Of a DNA stretch of 64,000 nt, positions 1-8,620 are shown piece by piece (the stretch's first letter is position 1; each line of letters opens with the position of its first letter). Below the pieces are notes generated by a model that was not told the origin of the DNA, searched no databases, and saw only the letters and a list, made by a program, of their open reading frames with translations. Origin of the DNA: Bacillota bacterium (GTDB taxonomy: Bacteria; Bacillota; Clostridia; Christensenellales; SZUA-584); contig JAEYPS010000018.1 of assembly GCA_023410475.1 (NCBI GenBank), positions 1 through 64,000 of the forward strand, written 5' to 3'. The position numbers were made by a program, and so were the translations under genes.

Positions 1-80
1 CTGGGCGGGCAGTTCTTATCTCAGTTTCTGTTTCTCATTCGTGGTTTTATTCAAGTGCAAGCCTGTTCTTACTAAAATTA

Positions 81-110
81 ACACCCCGTCTTCTCCTGAA
101 AACGGGGTGT
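81..110 (-). terminator. Rho-independent terminator after rhamnulokinase gene
   Basis: A perfect 9-bp stem (ACACCCCGT / ACGGGGTGT) with a 12-base loop lies about 50 bases beyond the stop codon of the leftward kinase gene. Read on the minus strand the stem is followed by the T-rich TAATTTTAGT. It probably ends the kinase transcript; it could also serve a rightward-facing neighbour outside the window in the opposite sense. Confidence 0.65.
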
Positions 111-161
111 TTGTCATTAACCTGAGAAGCTTTGCGCTTCTCTTAATATTTATATCATCTG

Positions 162-1640
162 TTATACAGAACCGTATTTCTCTTTGATCCTAACATACCG
201 CTCGAACTGCTCCGTCCATTCCTCAGTATCCTTTGGCTCGTAGCTTTTGACGCTGAAAGAACCGCGGATGACCTCTCGCATCTCACCAAAGCCCTTAACC
301 TCTCCCGACGCCATTACCTGCATCATAAGATTACCTATAGATGTGGCTTCGCTGGGGCCAGCGATAACCTCTCTTCCTATCGCGCTTGCGCTCATCTGGT
401 TGAGCATACTGTCTTTCGAGCCGCCGCCCACGATATGCAGCGTTTCAATGCTCTGCCCTTTTAGCCGTTCAAGCAAGCTCACGGTTTCGCGGTAACTCAT
501 CGCGAGGCTCTCATATATCGTTCTTGCTATCTCTCCCTTTGACTCAGGCACAGGCTGTCCGGTGTCCGCGCAGAATCCCTGTATCTTTCTGACCATATCG
601 TTGCCGTCGAAAAACACATGCGCGTTGACATCAATGAAAGACCTGAACGGAGCGGCTTTTTCTGCGAGCCCCATGATATCGTCCCAGCTCGTTTTGTGCT
701 CTCTGTCCCAAAGCTTTTTGCAGTTTTGGATTATCCACATGCCCATTATGTTTTTGAGCAGGCGGTATCCTCCGTCCACGGTGCCTTCGTTCGAAAGGCC
801 GCCGTTATAAACCTCGTCGCTGACTATGGCATCGCGGGATACTGCGCCTACGAGCGACCATGTTCCGGAGGATATGAACGCGTAGTTGTCCAGCGCCGCG
901 GGTACCGACGCTACAGCAGACGCGGTGTCGTGAGAGCCTATGTTATAAACAACGGGTGTTCCTGCAAGCCCCGTATCCTGCCTAATAAACTCGTGGAGCC
1001 TGCCTTTTTCAGTGCCGCTCATCTGCAGCGGGGACATCATCGTTTCGGGTATTCCCGCCATACTCAGAATCTGTGGCGACCAGTTTCCCGTTCTGTCCAG
1101 CATCTGAGTCGTCGTGGCTTCGGTGTATTCCGTCGATACCTGCCCGCACAGCATATACCCGAGAAGGTCGGGCATCATCAGCATTTTATCGGCTGCCGCG
1201 AATTGCGGGTCGCCCGTTTGCGCCATATCATACAGCTGATATATAGTGTTGTATTCGGCGCTTGATATGCCCGTAAGCTCAAATAGCTTTCTGTCACCAT
1301 GTTTTTTATGGAACGCTTCCATACCGCGTCTGCCCCTGGGGTCCCTGTAAGACCGTGGATTGCCGACAATGCGGCCCTGTCTGTCAATAAAGCCGAAATC
1401 TACCCCCCAAGTATCTATGCCTATTCCCGAAAGCGTGCCGTTGCCTTTTGCGTAACGGCTAAGGCCTTCTATTATGTTTGAATAAAGACTAAGCACATTC
1501 CAGTAATACGCGTCTCCCACGCGTACATAACTGTTTTCAAAACGATTAATCTCCTCGAGCTTGATGCTCCGTCCGTCAAAATGGCCGAGAATAGTCCTTC
1601 CGTTGCTTGCTCCCAAATCAACAGCGATAAACTCTTTCAC
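162..1640 (-). CDS. rhaB: Rhamnulokinase (FGGY-family sugar kinase)
   Basis: Predicted to phosphorylate L-rhamnulose with ATP in the cytoplasm, the second step of L-rhamnose breakdown. The N-terminal FGGY fold opens with the nucleotide-binding segment AVDLGASNGR and carries GIDTWGVDFG and SYRDPR, typical of rhamnulokinases; the C-terminal half has GSHDTASAV, SSGTWSLVG and HIVGGGSKD. The 492 aa length fits the family. I chose the GTG at 1640 because GGAGGAGG sits five bases upstream; an in-frame GTG at 1655 would overlap that ribosome site. No rhamnose isomerase or rhamnulose-1-phosphate aldolase lies in the window and a terminator follows, so the gene is the last or only gene of its unit. Substrate assignment rests on family motifs; another deoxy-ketose is possible. 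Confidence 0.88.
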   Translation of the reverse strand: MKEFIAVDLGASNGRTILGHFDGRSIKLEEINRFENSYVRVGDAYYWNVLSLYSNIIEGLSRYAKGNGTLSGIGIDTWGVDFGFIDRQGRIVGNPRSYRDPRGRRGMEAFHKKHGDRKLFELTGISSAEYNTIYQLYDMAQTGDPQFAAADKMLMMPDLLGYMLCGQVSTEYTEATTTQMLDRTGNWSPQILSMAGIPETMMSPLQMSGTEKGRLHEFIRQDTGLAGTPVVYNIGSHDTASAVASVPAALDNYAFISSGTWSLVGAVSRDAIVSDEVYNGGLSNEGTVDGGYRLLKNIMGMWIIQNCKKLWDREHKTSWDDIMGLAEKAAPFRSFIDVNAHVFFDGNDMVRKIQGFCADTGQPVPESKGEIARTIYESLAMSYRETVSLLERLKGQSIETLHIVGGGSKDSMLNQMSASAIGREVIAGPSEATSIGNLMMQVMASGEVKGFGEMREVIRGSFSVKSYEPKDTEEWTEQFERYVRIKEKYGSV

Positions 1641-1986
1641 AGCAGCCTCCTCCACAGATGATCTTTAAATCGGTAATCTTAGTTACCTTGTTTCAGTAAA
1701 CCGAACGCGTCATGATCCTCTCGGCGGTATGTCTATTTTCCGTATCGAACCGGTTACATATACCGCCGCGCATAGAATCTGCCGATCGGCCTTTGCTTGC
1801 CGGTCCGGCCTCGCGCGGGTATAGTAATTATATACCCGCCCTGCTCTATATTCAATGCACACCCCAAAATGCCTCTCGATTTTTTGGTACTCCTTATTAA
1901 AACGGACAAAAATAAAGGCAGTATACTGTTTGTGCAATTTATAATTATATAAGCAGTTCATTATCAGCGCCTTGGGCAGACGCTTA
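1641..1986. other. Intergenic region with two inverted repeats
   Basis: No gene is supported here; short open frames lack ribosome sites. Two inverted repeats stand out: CGGCGGTAT (1722-1730) with ATACCGCCG (1760-1768), and a perfect palindrome GCGGGTATA (1815-1823) / TATACCCGC (1831-1839) with a 7-base loop. Neither is followed by a T run on either strand, so they look more like protein-binding sites or leader RNA structure for the rhamnulokinase gene than terminators. I recognise no riboswitch class. Confidence 0.5.
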
Positions 1987-3366
1987 TTATATAAAGCTTG
2001 AAACGAGATATGCTGCAGTTATTATTCCAAGCAGCGACCCGGTCAATATCCTGTCTTTTTTTGTTACCTGACGCTCGCTGCCCGCGTCCTTTATTATCCC
2101 GAAGTTTTCCACCCCAACTGACAGCATCCATCCAACTATCGGGCTCACCGCTATTCCCCCCACAATACAGATCAAAGCTATCTGAGCAAGGGAAGCTGAC
2201 CTTACATATCCGAATCCCACTTCGATAAGCGGAATGAATATGCCGAAGATCAGCACCATCCACAGCAGAGGCGCGAATGTTGCTATATCTATAGGAAATC
2301 CCATAAGCCCGCACGCAATCGCAAGCACGCCCAGTATAAGGGCGCTTGCGCCTATGGGCCTTTTGACAACAGCCAGAGGGATCATGAAACTCCGCCAGAT
2401 GGCTGCCGTCTGACTTCCGCCCAGCAGCGCGCCCGCAATATTCCGAAGAGATGCTATCGCGTAAGTAGGGTTCATTTTAACGAATGCGTTTCCTGCCTCT
2501 TTGGGATAATTGGCTTCCTGAAGAGATGTAATCGCTAGCGCGTCAACAGGCCATATCAAAACCGCAAGTATCGCAAAGGGCATTGCGTTCAAAAAGCTTT
2601 CAATATTAAGCCCCCACCCTATCGCCCACTTTTCATTCCACCAGACATCGGGGCTGAGTATCGGAAACCCGAATCCGGTTTCAAATACAGGAAACAAGCC
2701 GAACGCTGACGATATGATCACCGCCGCGGCGGCACAGACGGGTATTATCAGCCATTTATACTGTAATCTTGATAGCAGTATATAGCATATAAGCCCAGCG
2801 GCGATAAGGACAAACAGCAGCTGCGCAGAGCCTGCCGCGTCGGTCCAGCTTTGCAGGCTTTCAAGAGAGCTGCTTATTCCCATCAGTCCGAAAAGAAGCA
2901 GTATTCCGCCTTTTGTGCCGGGCCCGTTTAGCTTTATTACCTTGTCGAACTGTTTGAAAAGCGTTATAGCGAGCCCCATGAGGCCAATGAGTATGGCCAA
3001 AGGCAGCGGATGCACGCCCGCAATCGCCATGCCGGGGATAAGAGGTATAAGCGGCGCAAGCGTTCCGGGCGGCCCCGCGTACGGATTGAGTACTGCGCTG
3101 AATACTATAGTAATTATGCCGGCGACAAAAAGCTCTAGCCTGACGTTTTCGGAAACAAACGTAGGATCGGAAACACTAAGGCCGGCCGCCCACGCGACGG
3201 CAAACGCCGCAACAAGAGCAACCTTTCCTATAACGCCCGATAACGCCGGAATAGCGTCCTCAGGCCGAAAGCCATAGTCCTTGAAAGGCTTATTGATACG
3301 CCATGCTCTCGGCCTGTATTCATAAAGATCGCTATTAAGCTTTTGCTCTCTTTCGTTTCTTCCCAT
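1987..3366 (-). CDS. Polytopic membrane protein, DUF3360-like
   Basis: A 459-aa integral membrane protein with about ten to twelve hydrophobic segments after a hydrophilic N-terminus (PRAWRINKPFKDYGFRPEDAIPALSG). The opening PFKDYGFR..D..PAL block and overall length match my memory of DUF3360, a family distantly resembling xanthine/uracil-type and SulP-type permeases; no substrate is established. The glycine/proline-rich loop LNPYAGPPGTLAPLIPLIPGMA (cut here into its parts: NPYAGPPG and LIPLIPGM) could line a transport path, which is inference. The start at 3366 is preceded by CAGGAG; an upstream ATG at 3405 lacks a ribosome site. It follows the P-loop protein gene by 46 bases on the same strand, so the two are probably co-transcribed. 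Family name moderately sure, function unknown. Confidence 0.7.
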   Translation of the reverse strand: MGRNEREQKLNSDLYEYRPRAWRINKPFKDYGFRPEDAIPALSGVIGKVALVAAFAVAWAAGLSVSDPTFVSENVRLELFVAGIITIVFSAVLNPYAGPPGTLAPLIPLIPGMAIAGVHPLPLAILIGLMGLAITLFKQFDKVIKLNGPGTKGGILLLFGLMGISSSLESLQSWTDAAGSAQLLFVLIAAGLICYILLSRLQYKWLIIPVCAAAAVIISSAFGLFPVFETGFGFPILSPDVWWNEKWAIGWGLNIESFLNAMPFAILAVLIWPVDALAITSLQEANYPKEAGNAFVKMNPTYAIASLRNIAGALLGGSQTAAIWRSFMIPLAVVKRPIGASALILGVLAIACGLMGFPIDIATFAPLLWMVLIFGIFIPLIEVGFGYVRSASLAQIALICIVGGIAVSPIVGWMLSVGVENFGIIKDAGSERQVTKKDRILTGSLLGIITAAYLVSSFI

Positions 3367-3412
3367 TACACTCCTGCCGCATATTTGCTCTGTTCTCAGC
3401 AGCACATACCGC

Positions 3413-5290
3413 TTACAGCTTTATCGGTATAAACTTTAGATACTCATTAAGCCCGCCGTCATCAAGACAGCATTCGATTATCTGTTTGCCCAACGGATCA
3501 AGATCCTCAGTAACAAACTTAGGCAACTCTTTTTTGAAAAAGTCGGACAGCATCTTTGCTCCCGAGTTAAACCCGCTCTCTGTGACCTCAGGCTGAAGGT
3601 CTACCTCAAGCAGCTCGTTGGGCAGGTATGTGCCGTCCACCTTTATGCTTCTCAGCGCATAGCCAAGCAGCGCGCACTTTGACTCCACCAACTGGCTTTC
3701 GTTGAATCTCGCGCTTCCCCTTCTCGCCAGGTATTCCCGCGCTATCCACTGAGGCATGAAGCCTACTCTGTAAGCGCCGATGTGCTGGTTGGGTATTAAC
3801 ACATACCTTGTGTTAACGGTCTTAACAATCTGCTCCAAAAGCAGGTTGGCCTGACCGACCATCTTGCCCGTGGCGAACGGCCAGTAAGAGCCAACGCCTT
3901 CAGCGCTCATGCCTTCCGTATCGGTAATGCTCGGATTGTCGTATCCTCTCGGAGCTACCAAACGCCACAGCCAGGCAAGCGCGGGGGGCAGCACGTGAAA
4001 CAGCCCGATGATGCCGTAGGTGGGCTTTTCCTTTGTGCACGGAGGCGTACGCACGCCAAAGCTTCTTAGGTCTATCTCCACAGACTCGTTAACGATATTG
4101 GGCACAAGCCTTCTCGGCATTATTACCCGCGGATTAGGGCACGGCCTTTCGGGAGCATCCACCGCGTGCTCCCACAGCAAACACGTAGAATTCGGTACTG
4201 CGTCATAATTGAGGAATATAAGCGGCTCCTCGGGATGCGTGCACAGATCCTCGAGATAAGGGTCCGTACCGTACTTTTTGATGTGGTTAGTCCTTAAAAA
4301 CCATCCGTTTTCTGCGTCTTTGACCACAAGCTTTTTGCTGCCGTTCTGAAGCTTTGGATGGCACATCGCCATATCATCGGTCACCGGCCTTAATTCGCAC
4401 GTCTCCTTGATATAAAGATATTTATTTTTTAAGGTCACGAGGTTTCTGCCGAGCAGTATTTTTCCGTCCAGCTCCCTGTGAAGCAGCTCGGTCATCTCGC
4501 TTTTTCCGCCTCCGCTCGCCCCTTCGTGCATTATGGTTATTATATTGTCATACGGAGTAACGACCATTACCGTCGAGCCGTGCGCGGTCACCCATCCTTC
4601 GTCCTCTCCTATTTTTATCAGTATACCATATACGCCCTTTTTTGCGCTCGGCCCGGGATAAAGATTATAGGAAAATAGTTCATACGTTTCTTTCAGCCTG
4701 TTATGAACTACCATCTGCTTCCCGTCAAAATGAGTGTGTCTGAAAGGCGGCGCCAGATATATTATTGCCTTTGGCTTAAATCCCTCTTCGAGCTCGCTAC
4801 CGGGTATGAACCCCTGCAGATCGGCAAGCCCCGCGGCAAAAAAGCCCGCATTATCAGGCGCCACAAGCAGCGCCGGATACCCAAGGTCTTCGTCGCCGAC
4901 CATGAACGGCATTAGAATGAGGCTCTGAGATGACAGCCAGTCAAGGCTCAGCTTTCTAAGCTGTGAAAAATCTCCCTGGTATCGCTCAATGTACCGCTGT
5001 TTATCCGTCGCTTCAGTATCCGCGATCACCATGCAGTCCGGGTCGCGGCGCCTCATATAGACATCATTATAATTGACTACGGCGCCGTTCTTGCATCTGG
5101 CAACCGTCGCTTCAACAACGCGCCCTTTTTCCGGAACATCGTACGCAACTTCGAACAAGTCACAGCCCTTGCCGCCCATCGCGAGCTCAAGCAGCTCGCC
5201 ACGGCTCTGCGGTATTATGACCCGTTCCTGCGCTTTTAACATCGAGCGCAACTCTTCTGATAAAATCATTTTATCAACTACACTATTCAT
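3413..5290 (-). CDS. PEPCK-like P-loop protein, DUF4914-like
   Basis: A 625-aa soluble protein. A Walker-A type loop GASGGGKS at residues 257-264 follows TIMHEG, in the arrangement seen for the kinase-1a loop of phosphoenolpyruvate carboxykinase-like folds; lysine and serine of the loop are intact. Sequence and length resemble the DUF4914 family as I recall it. The actual reaction is unknown; it may be a carboxykinase relative or a kinase of a small molecule. There is no signal peptide or membrane segment, so it acts in the cytoplasm. The ATG at 5290 has GGAGGG six bases upstream, whereas the longer frame beginning at 5353 has no ribosome site. It is the first gene of a probable two-gene unit with the membrane protein downstream, suggesting a transported substrate that is then phosphorylated or decarboxylated (inference). 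Confidence 0.72.
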   Translation of the reverse strand: MNSVVDKMILSEELRSMLKAQERVIIPQSRGELLELAMGGKGCDLFEVAYDVPEKGRVVEATVARCKNGAVVNYNDVYMRRRDPDCMVIADTEATDKQRYIERYQGDFSQLRKLSLDWLSSQSLILMPFMVGDEDLGYPALLVAPDNAGFFAAGLADLQGFIPGSELEEGFKPKAIIYLAPPFRHTHFDGKQMVVHNRLKETYELFSYNLYPGPSAKKGVYGILIKIGEDEGWVTAHGSTVMVVTPYDNIITIMHEGASGGGKSEMTELLHRELDGKILLGRNLVTLKNKYLYIKETCELRPVTDDMAMCHPKLQNGSKKLVVKDAENGWFLRTNHIKKYGTDPYLEDLCTHPEEPLIFLNYDAVPNSTCLLWEHAVDAPERPCPNPRVIMPRRLVPNIVNESVEIDLRSFGVRTPPCTKEKPTYGIIGLFHVLPPALAWLWRLVAPRGYDNPSITDTEGMSAEGVGSYWPFATGKMVGQANLLLEQIVKTVNTRYVLIPNQHIGAYRVGFMPQWIAREYLARRGSARFNESQLVESKCALLGYALRSIKVDGTYLPNELLEVDLQPEVTESGFNSGAKMLSDFFKKELPKFVTEDLDPLGKQIIECCLDDGGLNEYLKFIPIKL

Positions 5291-5755
5291 AGCTTTCCCT
5301 CCAAGACTCCAGATTAAAATATTCTTCAAAGCCGTCCTTCGTAGATTCATCAATTTATAATTGCTTTACCCTCAGGACATTGCTTTTCCGTCAACGTTAC
5401 ATTGTTCGTCAGTTTCAGGCAGCTTATACTCATAGAAAAATTTGCTCCTGTACAATACAAAAAGCCCTTTTTGCATAGGCAGGCAATAACGAAACCATAG
5501 TACCTGCTTACTGCATTAATATGTCGCCATTAAAAAATCCAATATTCATTAGTTTGATTTCTAATAAATATTGGATTACGTTGCATCTGGTACTTTTTCG
5601 CTGATAAGCTATGGACTTTTGATGAGCCCATATTATACCCTTTGCTTGGTCTTCCCGTTATATTGACAAATTAAATACCATTAATCTATATCATAATTCT
5701 TTCGGCTTACTCTTTGACAGGTTACTTATAACCTTTCGCAGGTCTTCCGCAAAAA
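5291..5755. other. Intergenic region upstream of the P-loop protein gene
   Basis: This 465-base stretch holds no supported gene. It contains a strong hairpin at 5536-5577 (listed separately) and otherwise AT-rich sequence that should include the promoter for the leftward DUF4914-like gene. I could not place convincing -35 and -10 boxes. Confidence 0.4.
5536..5577 (-). terminator. Long AT-rich hairpin, probable terminator of the MpsC-like gene
   Basis: AATCCAATATTCATTAG (5536-5552) pairs with CTAATAAATATTGGATT (5561-5577), 16 of 17 bases, across an 8-base loop. On the minus strand the stem runs into a T tract (GGATTTTTTAATGG). It lies 180 bases beyond the stop of the leftward MpsC-family gene. 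The stem is weakly GC so it could alternatively be an operator for the next gene. Confidence 0.55.
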
Positions 5756-6118
5756 TTACTTCTCAAACCGTCCTTCAAGATTTTCTCCGGTGGTCACAAC
5801 GATTACCTTTTCACCGGTCTTAGTACTGACATCCGAATGCATACTTATTATGTCTACGTCCAGAACTTCTTTTATCAGCTCCTCAAGATACCCCCTGGCA
5901 CACTCAAAAAGCATCGCTCTCACTCTCTTCATCAAATCGACGCCCTGCGGATTTTCCGACAGCTTTTGCTCCGACTGACTTAAAAACCCTATAAGGCGGA
6001 TCACGATGATATCCTGAATGATAGTTGTTTTTATTTGTTTCGGGCCTCTGCCCATATACTCAACCTCAAATTTGCTAACGATTTCGCTTAGCTTTGCCTC
6101 GATCTGCCCTTTTGTCAT
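5756..6118 (-). CDS. MpsC family protein (formerly DUF2294)
   Basis: A 120-aa protein covering the whole MpsC/DUF2294 domain: the opening MTKGQIEAKLSEIVSKFEVE, the EYMGRGPKQIKT block and the closing S.HSDVSTKTGEKVIVVTT are characteristic. In Staphylococcus aureus MpsC is encoded with MpsA and MpsB, a cation-dependent bicarbonate uptake system, but here no MpsA or MpsB gene is adjacent, and stand-alone copies are common in Firmicutes with unknown role. No signal peptide or membrane helix is seen. The ATG at 6118 is preceded by AGGAGGGGG. It appears monocistronic. Confidence 0.82.
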   Translation of the reverse strand: MTKGQIEAKLSEIVSKFEVEYMGRGPKQIKTTIIQDIIVIRLIGFLSQSEQKLSENPQGVDLMKRVRAMLFECARGYLEELIKEVLDVDIISMHSDVSTKTGEKVIVVTTGENLEGRFEK

Positions 6119-6302
6119 AACACCCCCTCCTTTGCAGTTTCTTTAACTATAACTTGCAAAATTACAAATGTCAATATCACAGTTGTTAGAAAACAACGCC
6201 AGTTTTATGCGGCACAACGAGGTATAATAAGGTTTAGCGTTTTTCAAAATTATCAAGTATTCTGAATTTTTTAGAAACGGATTATTCGTTTGCTTCCCAT
6301 TG

Positions 6303-6638
6303 CTAAAAAACCACCGTCAGCATGAATTTCATTTTCTCGAGCGCAAATACGGCATGCGGCACCTCCGCGGGCATCACTATTGTTTCTCCCGCTCCTGTCT
6401 TATACTTTTCACCGCCAATAGTTATTTCAGCGATGCCGTCGAGCACGGTAACCATTGCGTCGCCGTGGGACGCGTGGGTGCTTATTTCCTCGCCCTTGTC
6501 AAACGCGAATAACGTAAGGCTTACGCTTTTGTTTTGCACCAGAGTCTTGCTTACTATCTGTCCTTCCTGATAGTTGACAAGGTTTTTTAAGTCCAATACT
6601 TTAGCGGTCTCGATATTCTTCATTATTTTCTTGGTCAT
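6303..6638 (-). CDS. Small cupin-domain protein
   Basis: A 111-aa single-domain cupin (cupin_2 type). The two cupin motifs are visible: G(X)5HXH-like GEEISTHASHGDAMVTVLDG, given here as its key residues E, H, H and D, and G(X)5PXG(X)2H-like GAGETIVMPAEVPHAV with the last metal-ligand histidine in VPHAV. Such proteins bind a metal and often a small ligand, but the substrate cannot be read from sequence. The ATG at 6638 has AAGGAG eight bases upstream. It is flanked by non-coding DNA on both sides and looks monocistronic. Confidence 0.82.
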   Translation of the reverse strand: MTKKIMKNIETAKVLDLKNLVNYQEGQIVSKTLVQNKSVSLTLFAFDKGEEISTHASHGDAMVTVLDGIAEITIGGEKYKTGAGETIVMPAEVPHAVFALEKMKFMLTVVF

Positions 6639-6802
6639 AGATAATCTCCTTTATTTTATTTTCAACAGTATAATACCACTTTTTACACGAATTATCCGTT
6701 GCAAATGCAACGATATTATTCTTAAACACACATCAGTAATAACTCACTGCTGTTTATATCAGTTTTGTTACAGCTCTCCTCAGGCAATCTTATATACACA
6801 CG

Positions 6803-6835
6803 AAAAAACAGCGGACATTTTTGTCTCGCTGTTTT
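6803..6835 (-). terminator. Rho-independent terminator after xylulokinase gene
   Basis: AAAACAGCG (6805-6813) pairs perfectly with CGCTGTTTT (6827-6835), with further GACA/TGTC pairing inside the loop, and the minus strand continues with additional T residues. It is 33 bases beyond the stop of the leftward xylulokinase-like gene. Confidence 0.85.
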
Positions 6836-6867
6836 CATCGCTTTTCTTAAAGCTCAACATTACTGAA

Positions 6868-8364
6868 TCAAATCTGTTCAAGCTCTTTGAATCTTTCCTT
6901 CAGGTCACTGTAAAGCTTGCGGTATACGCTATGCAGCTTTCTGTAAACCGCAGTGTTTTCCTTTATGGGCTCCGTAACCGTTTCGACGGCAAGTATGCCT
7001 GCCGCCTCCTCGATGCTGCTCCATATACCCGCGCCCACGCCCGCGACTACCGCCGCGCCGTACGCTCCGCCCTCAGCCGCTCCCGTAAGCGTTTTTACCG
7101 GCAGCCCGAACACGTCGGCCTGTATCTGGCGCCACACGGCGCTTCTGCTGCCCCCGCCCGAAGAGATAACTTCGGTCAGATTCATGTCGGGGTTGGCGTT
7201 TTTGACAAGCTCGAATATGTCGAAAAGCCCCATTGTCACACCTTCCATAACCGCCCTTGCAAAATCGCCCTTGCCGTGCGTGCGCGATATGCCGAAGAAC
7301 ACGCCTCTCGCGTGCGGGTCGGCATAAGGGCACCTTTCGCCCGTGAGGTAGGGAAGGAATATGAGCCTGTTCGCTCCGGGCGGACACGCCTGCGCTCCCG
7401 CGTCTATCTCTTTGTAAGATATCCCTTCAAAGAACGTATCCTTGAGCCACTCCATCGAGCCTCCCGAGCTCAGCTGGCAGCCGAACGCCTGCCATTTATC
7501 CTCGGCGTTGTTGCAGAAAAACTGCAGCAGCCCGTCCGCGTTTTTGCTGAAGCTATCGAGCGGAGCGGAAACTACTCCCGACGTGCCTATTATGAGGCCT
7601 ATCGTTCCTTCCTTCACTATGCCCATTCCCGTCGTCTGTATGACGGCGTCGCCTCCGCCCGCGAATACCGGAGTCCTCTCGGCCAGCCCGGTATACTCGG
7701 CTGCCTCTTTAGTGACGTACCCCGCTATCTCGTCCGACTCGAGCGCCTGCGGAAAAACGCTCTTCTCTAAGCCGAGCAGCGTGATAAGCTCGTCGCTCCA
7801 ATTTCTCGCGCATACGTCGAACAGCCCTGTGCCCGATGCGTCGGACACGTCGGTGTCCTTTTCGCCCGTTATCAGGAATCTTATGTAGTCCTTGGGCATG
7901 AGGAAGCTGCGCATGCTCTTAAAGTTCTCAGGCTCATGCTTTTTGAGCCACAGTATCTTGCCTCCCGTATAACCTGTCAGCATCGTATTGTTTGTATACG
8001 AGAGCAGCCCCTCGAGCCCGCCCGCGGCGGCTATTATTTCGTCGCATTCTTCCTGCGTCCTCTGGTCGTTCCAGAGTATCGCGGGCCGAATAACATTATC
8101 ATCCTTGTCAAGCGCCACAAGGCCGTGCATCTGGCCTGAAAACCCTAGCGCAATTATATCGCGCTTATCAACGCTGCCCGAGGCCTTTCGCATGGCCTTG
8201 CCCGCCGCCTCCCACCAGTCGGAGGGGTTTTGCTCCGACCATCCGGGTTTCGGCGAATACAGAGGGTAGTTTTCGGTAACGGACGTTACCACGCTTCCCT
8301 TTTCATCGATAAGTATGCACTTTAAACCCGACGTTCCGATGTCGACACCCATTATATATCTCAT
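6868..8364 (-). CDS. xylB: Xylulokinase (FGGY-family)
   Basis: Predicted ATP-dependent kinase of D-xylulose, feeding the pentose phosphate pathway from the cytoplasm. 498 aa, normal for the family. The N-terminal signature GVDIGTSGLKCILID, the substrate-loop GFSGQMHGLVALD (QMHG is the usual xylulokinase motif), ILWNDQRT, and in the C-terminal half FLPYLTGERCPYADPHARG (key residues GERCP) and SSGGGSRSAVWRQIQADVFG are all present. The ATG at 8364 is preceded by AAGGAG. No xylose isomerase is nearby; the gene stands alone between its terminator and the terminator of the upstream BlaR-like operon. Some proteins of this subgroup act on other ketoses, so the substrate is likely rather than certain. 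Confidence 0.88.
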   Translation of the reverse strand: MRYIMGVDIGTSGLKCILIDEKGSVVTSVTENYPLYSPKPGWSEQNPSDWWEAAGKAMRKASGSVDKRDIIALGFSGQMHGLVALDKDDNVIRPAILWNDQRTQEECDEIIAAAGGLEGLLSYTNNTMLTGYTGGKILWLKKHEPENFKSMRSFLMPKDYIRFLITGEKDTDVSDASGTGLFDVCARNWSDELITLLGLEKSVFPQALESDEIAGYVTKEAAEYTGLAERTPVFAGGGDAVIQTTGMGIVKEGTIGLIIGTSGVVSAPLDSFSKNADGLLQFFCNNAEDKWQAFGCQLSSGGSMEWLKDTFFEGISYKEIDAGAQACPPGANRLIFLPYLTGERCPYADPHARGVFFGISRTHGKGDFARAVMEGVTMGLFDIFELVKNANPDMNLTEVISSGGGSRSAVWRQIQADVFGLPVKTLTGAAEGGAYGAAVVAGVGAGIWSSIEEAAGILAVETVTEPIKENTAVYRKLHSVYRKLYSDLKERFKELEQI

Positions 8365-8488
8365 AGCATTTTCTCCTTACCTAATATTGATGTTATAGAA
8401 TCATGCTGCTTTTACCATAACATAACACAGCGCAGTCGGTATAATCAACCCCGTGAGAATATGCGTAAAAATAATGCGGTAAAAGGGT

Positions 8489-8519
8489 AAAAAAAAACCC
8501 CGAAGCAACCGCTTTGAGG
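8489..8519 (-). terminator. Rho-independent terminator of the blaI-M56 operon
   Basis: CCCCGAAGC (8498-8506) pairs with GCTTTGAGG (8511-8519) across the loop AACC with one mismatch, and a run of nine A (8489-8497) gives nine U at the end of the leftward transcript. It lies about 100 bases beyond the stop of the M56 fusion gene. Confidence 0.85.
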
Positions 8520-8620
8520 CAAAAATATTATTGGGATAGGTATTAGCGTCGTTATAATATGACAGACGTTTAAACTATTACAATTAACAGTGTTTAGCTG
8601 TACGGGCACGCTGTGTCCTC

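Noticed and set aside
618..1265. 215-codon open frame on the plus strand
   Set aside because: Antisense to the rhamnulokinase gene; Arg/Tyr-rich shadow with no initiation signal.
1722..1839. Inverted repeats as a riboswitch or T-box
   Set aside because: No conserved core of any class I know is recognisable; only simple inverted repeats are present.
5458..5473. CAAAAAGCCCTTTTTG inverted repeat as a regulatory hairpin
   Set aside because: The loop would be only two bases and the stem is AT-rich; it probably has no stable structure.
6574..7770. 398-codon open frame on the plus strand
   Set aside because: It lies antisense to the xylulokinase-like gene, is rich in Arg/His/Tyr as expected for a shadow frame, and has no ribosome site or domain.
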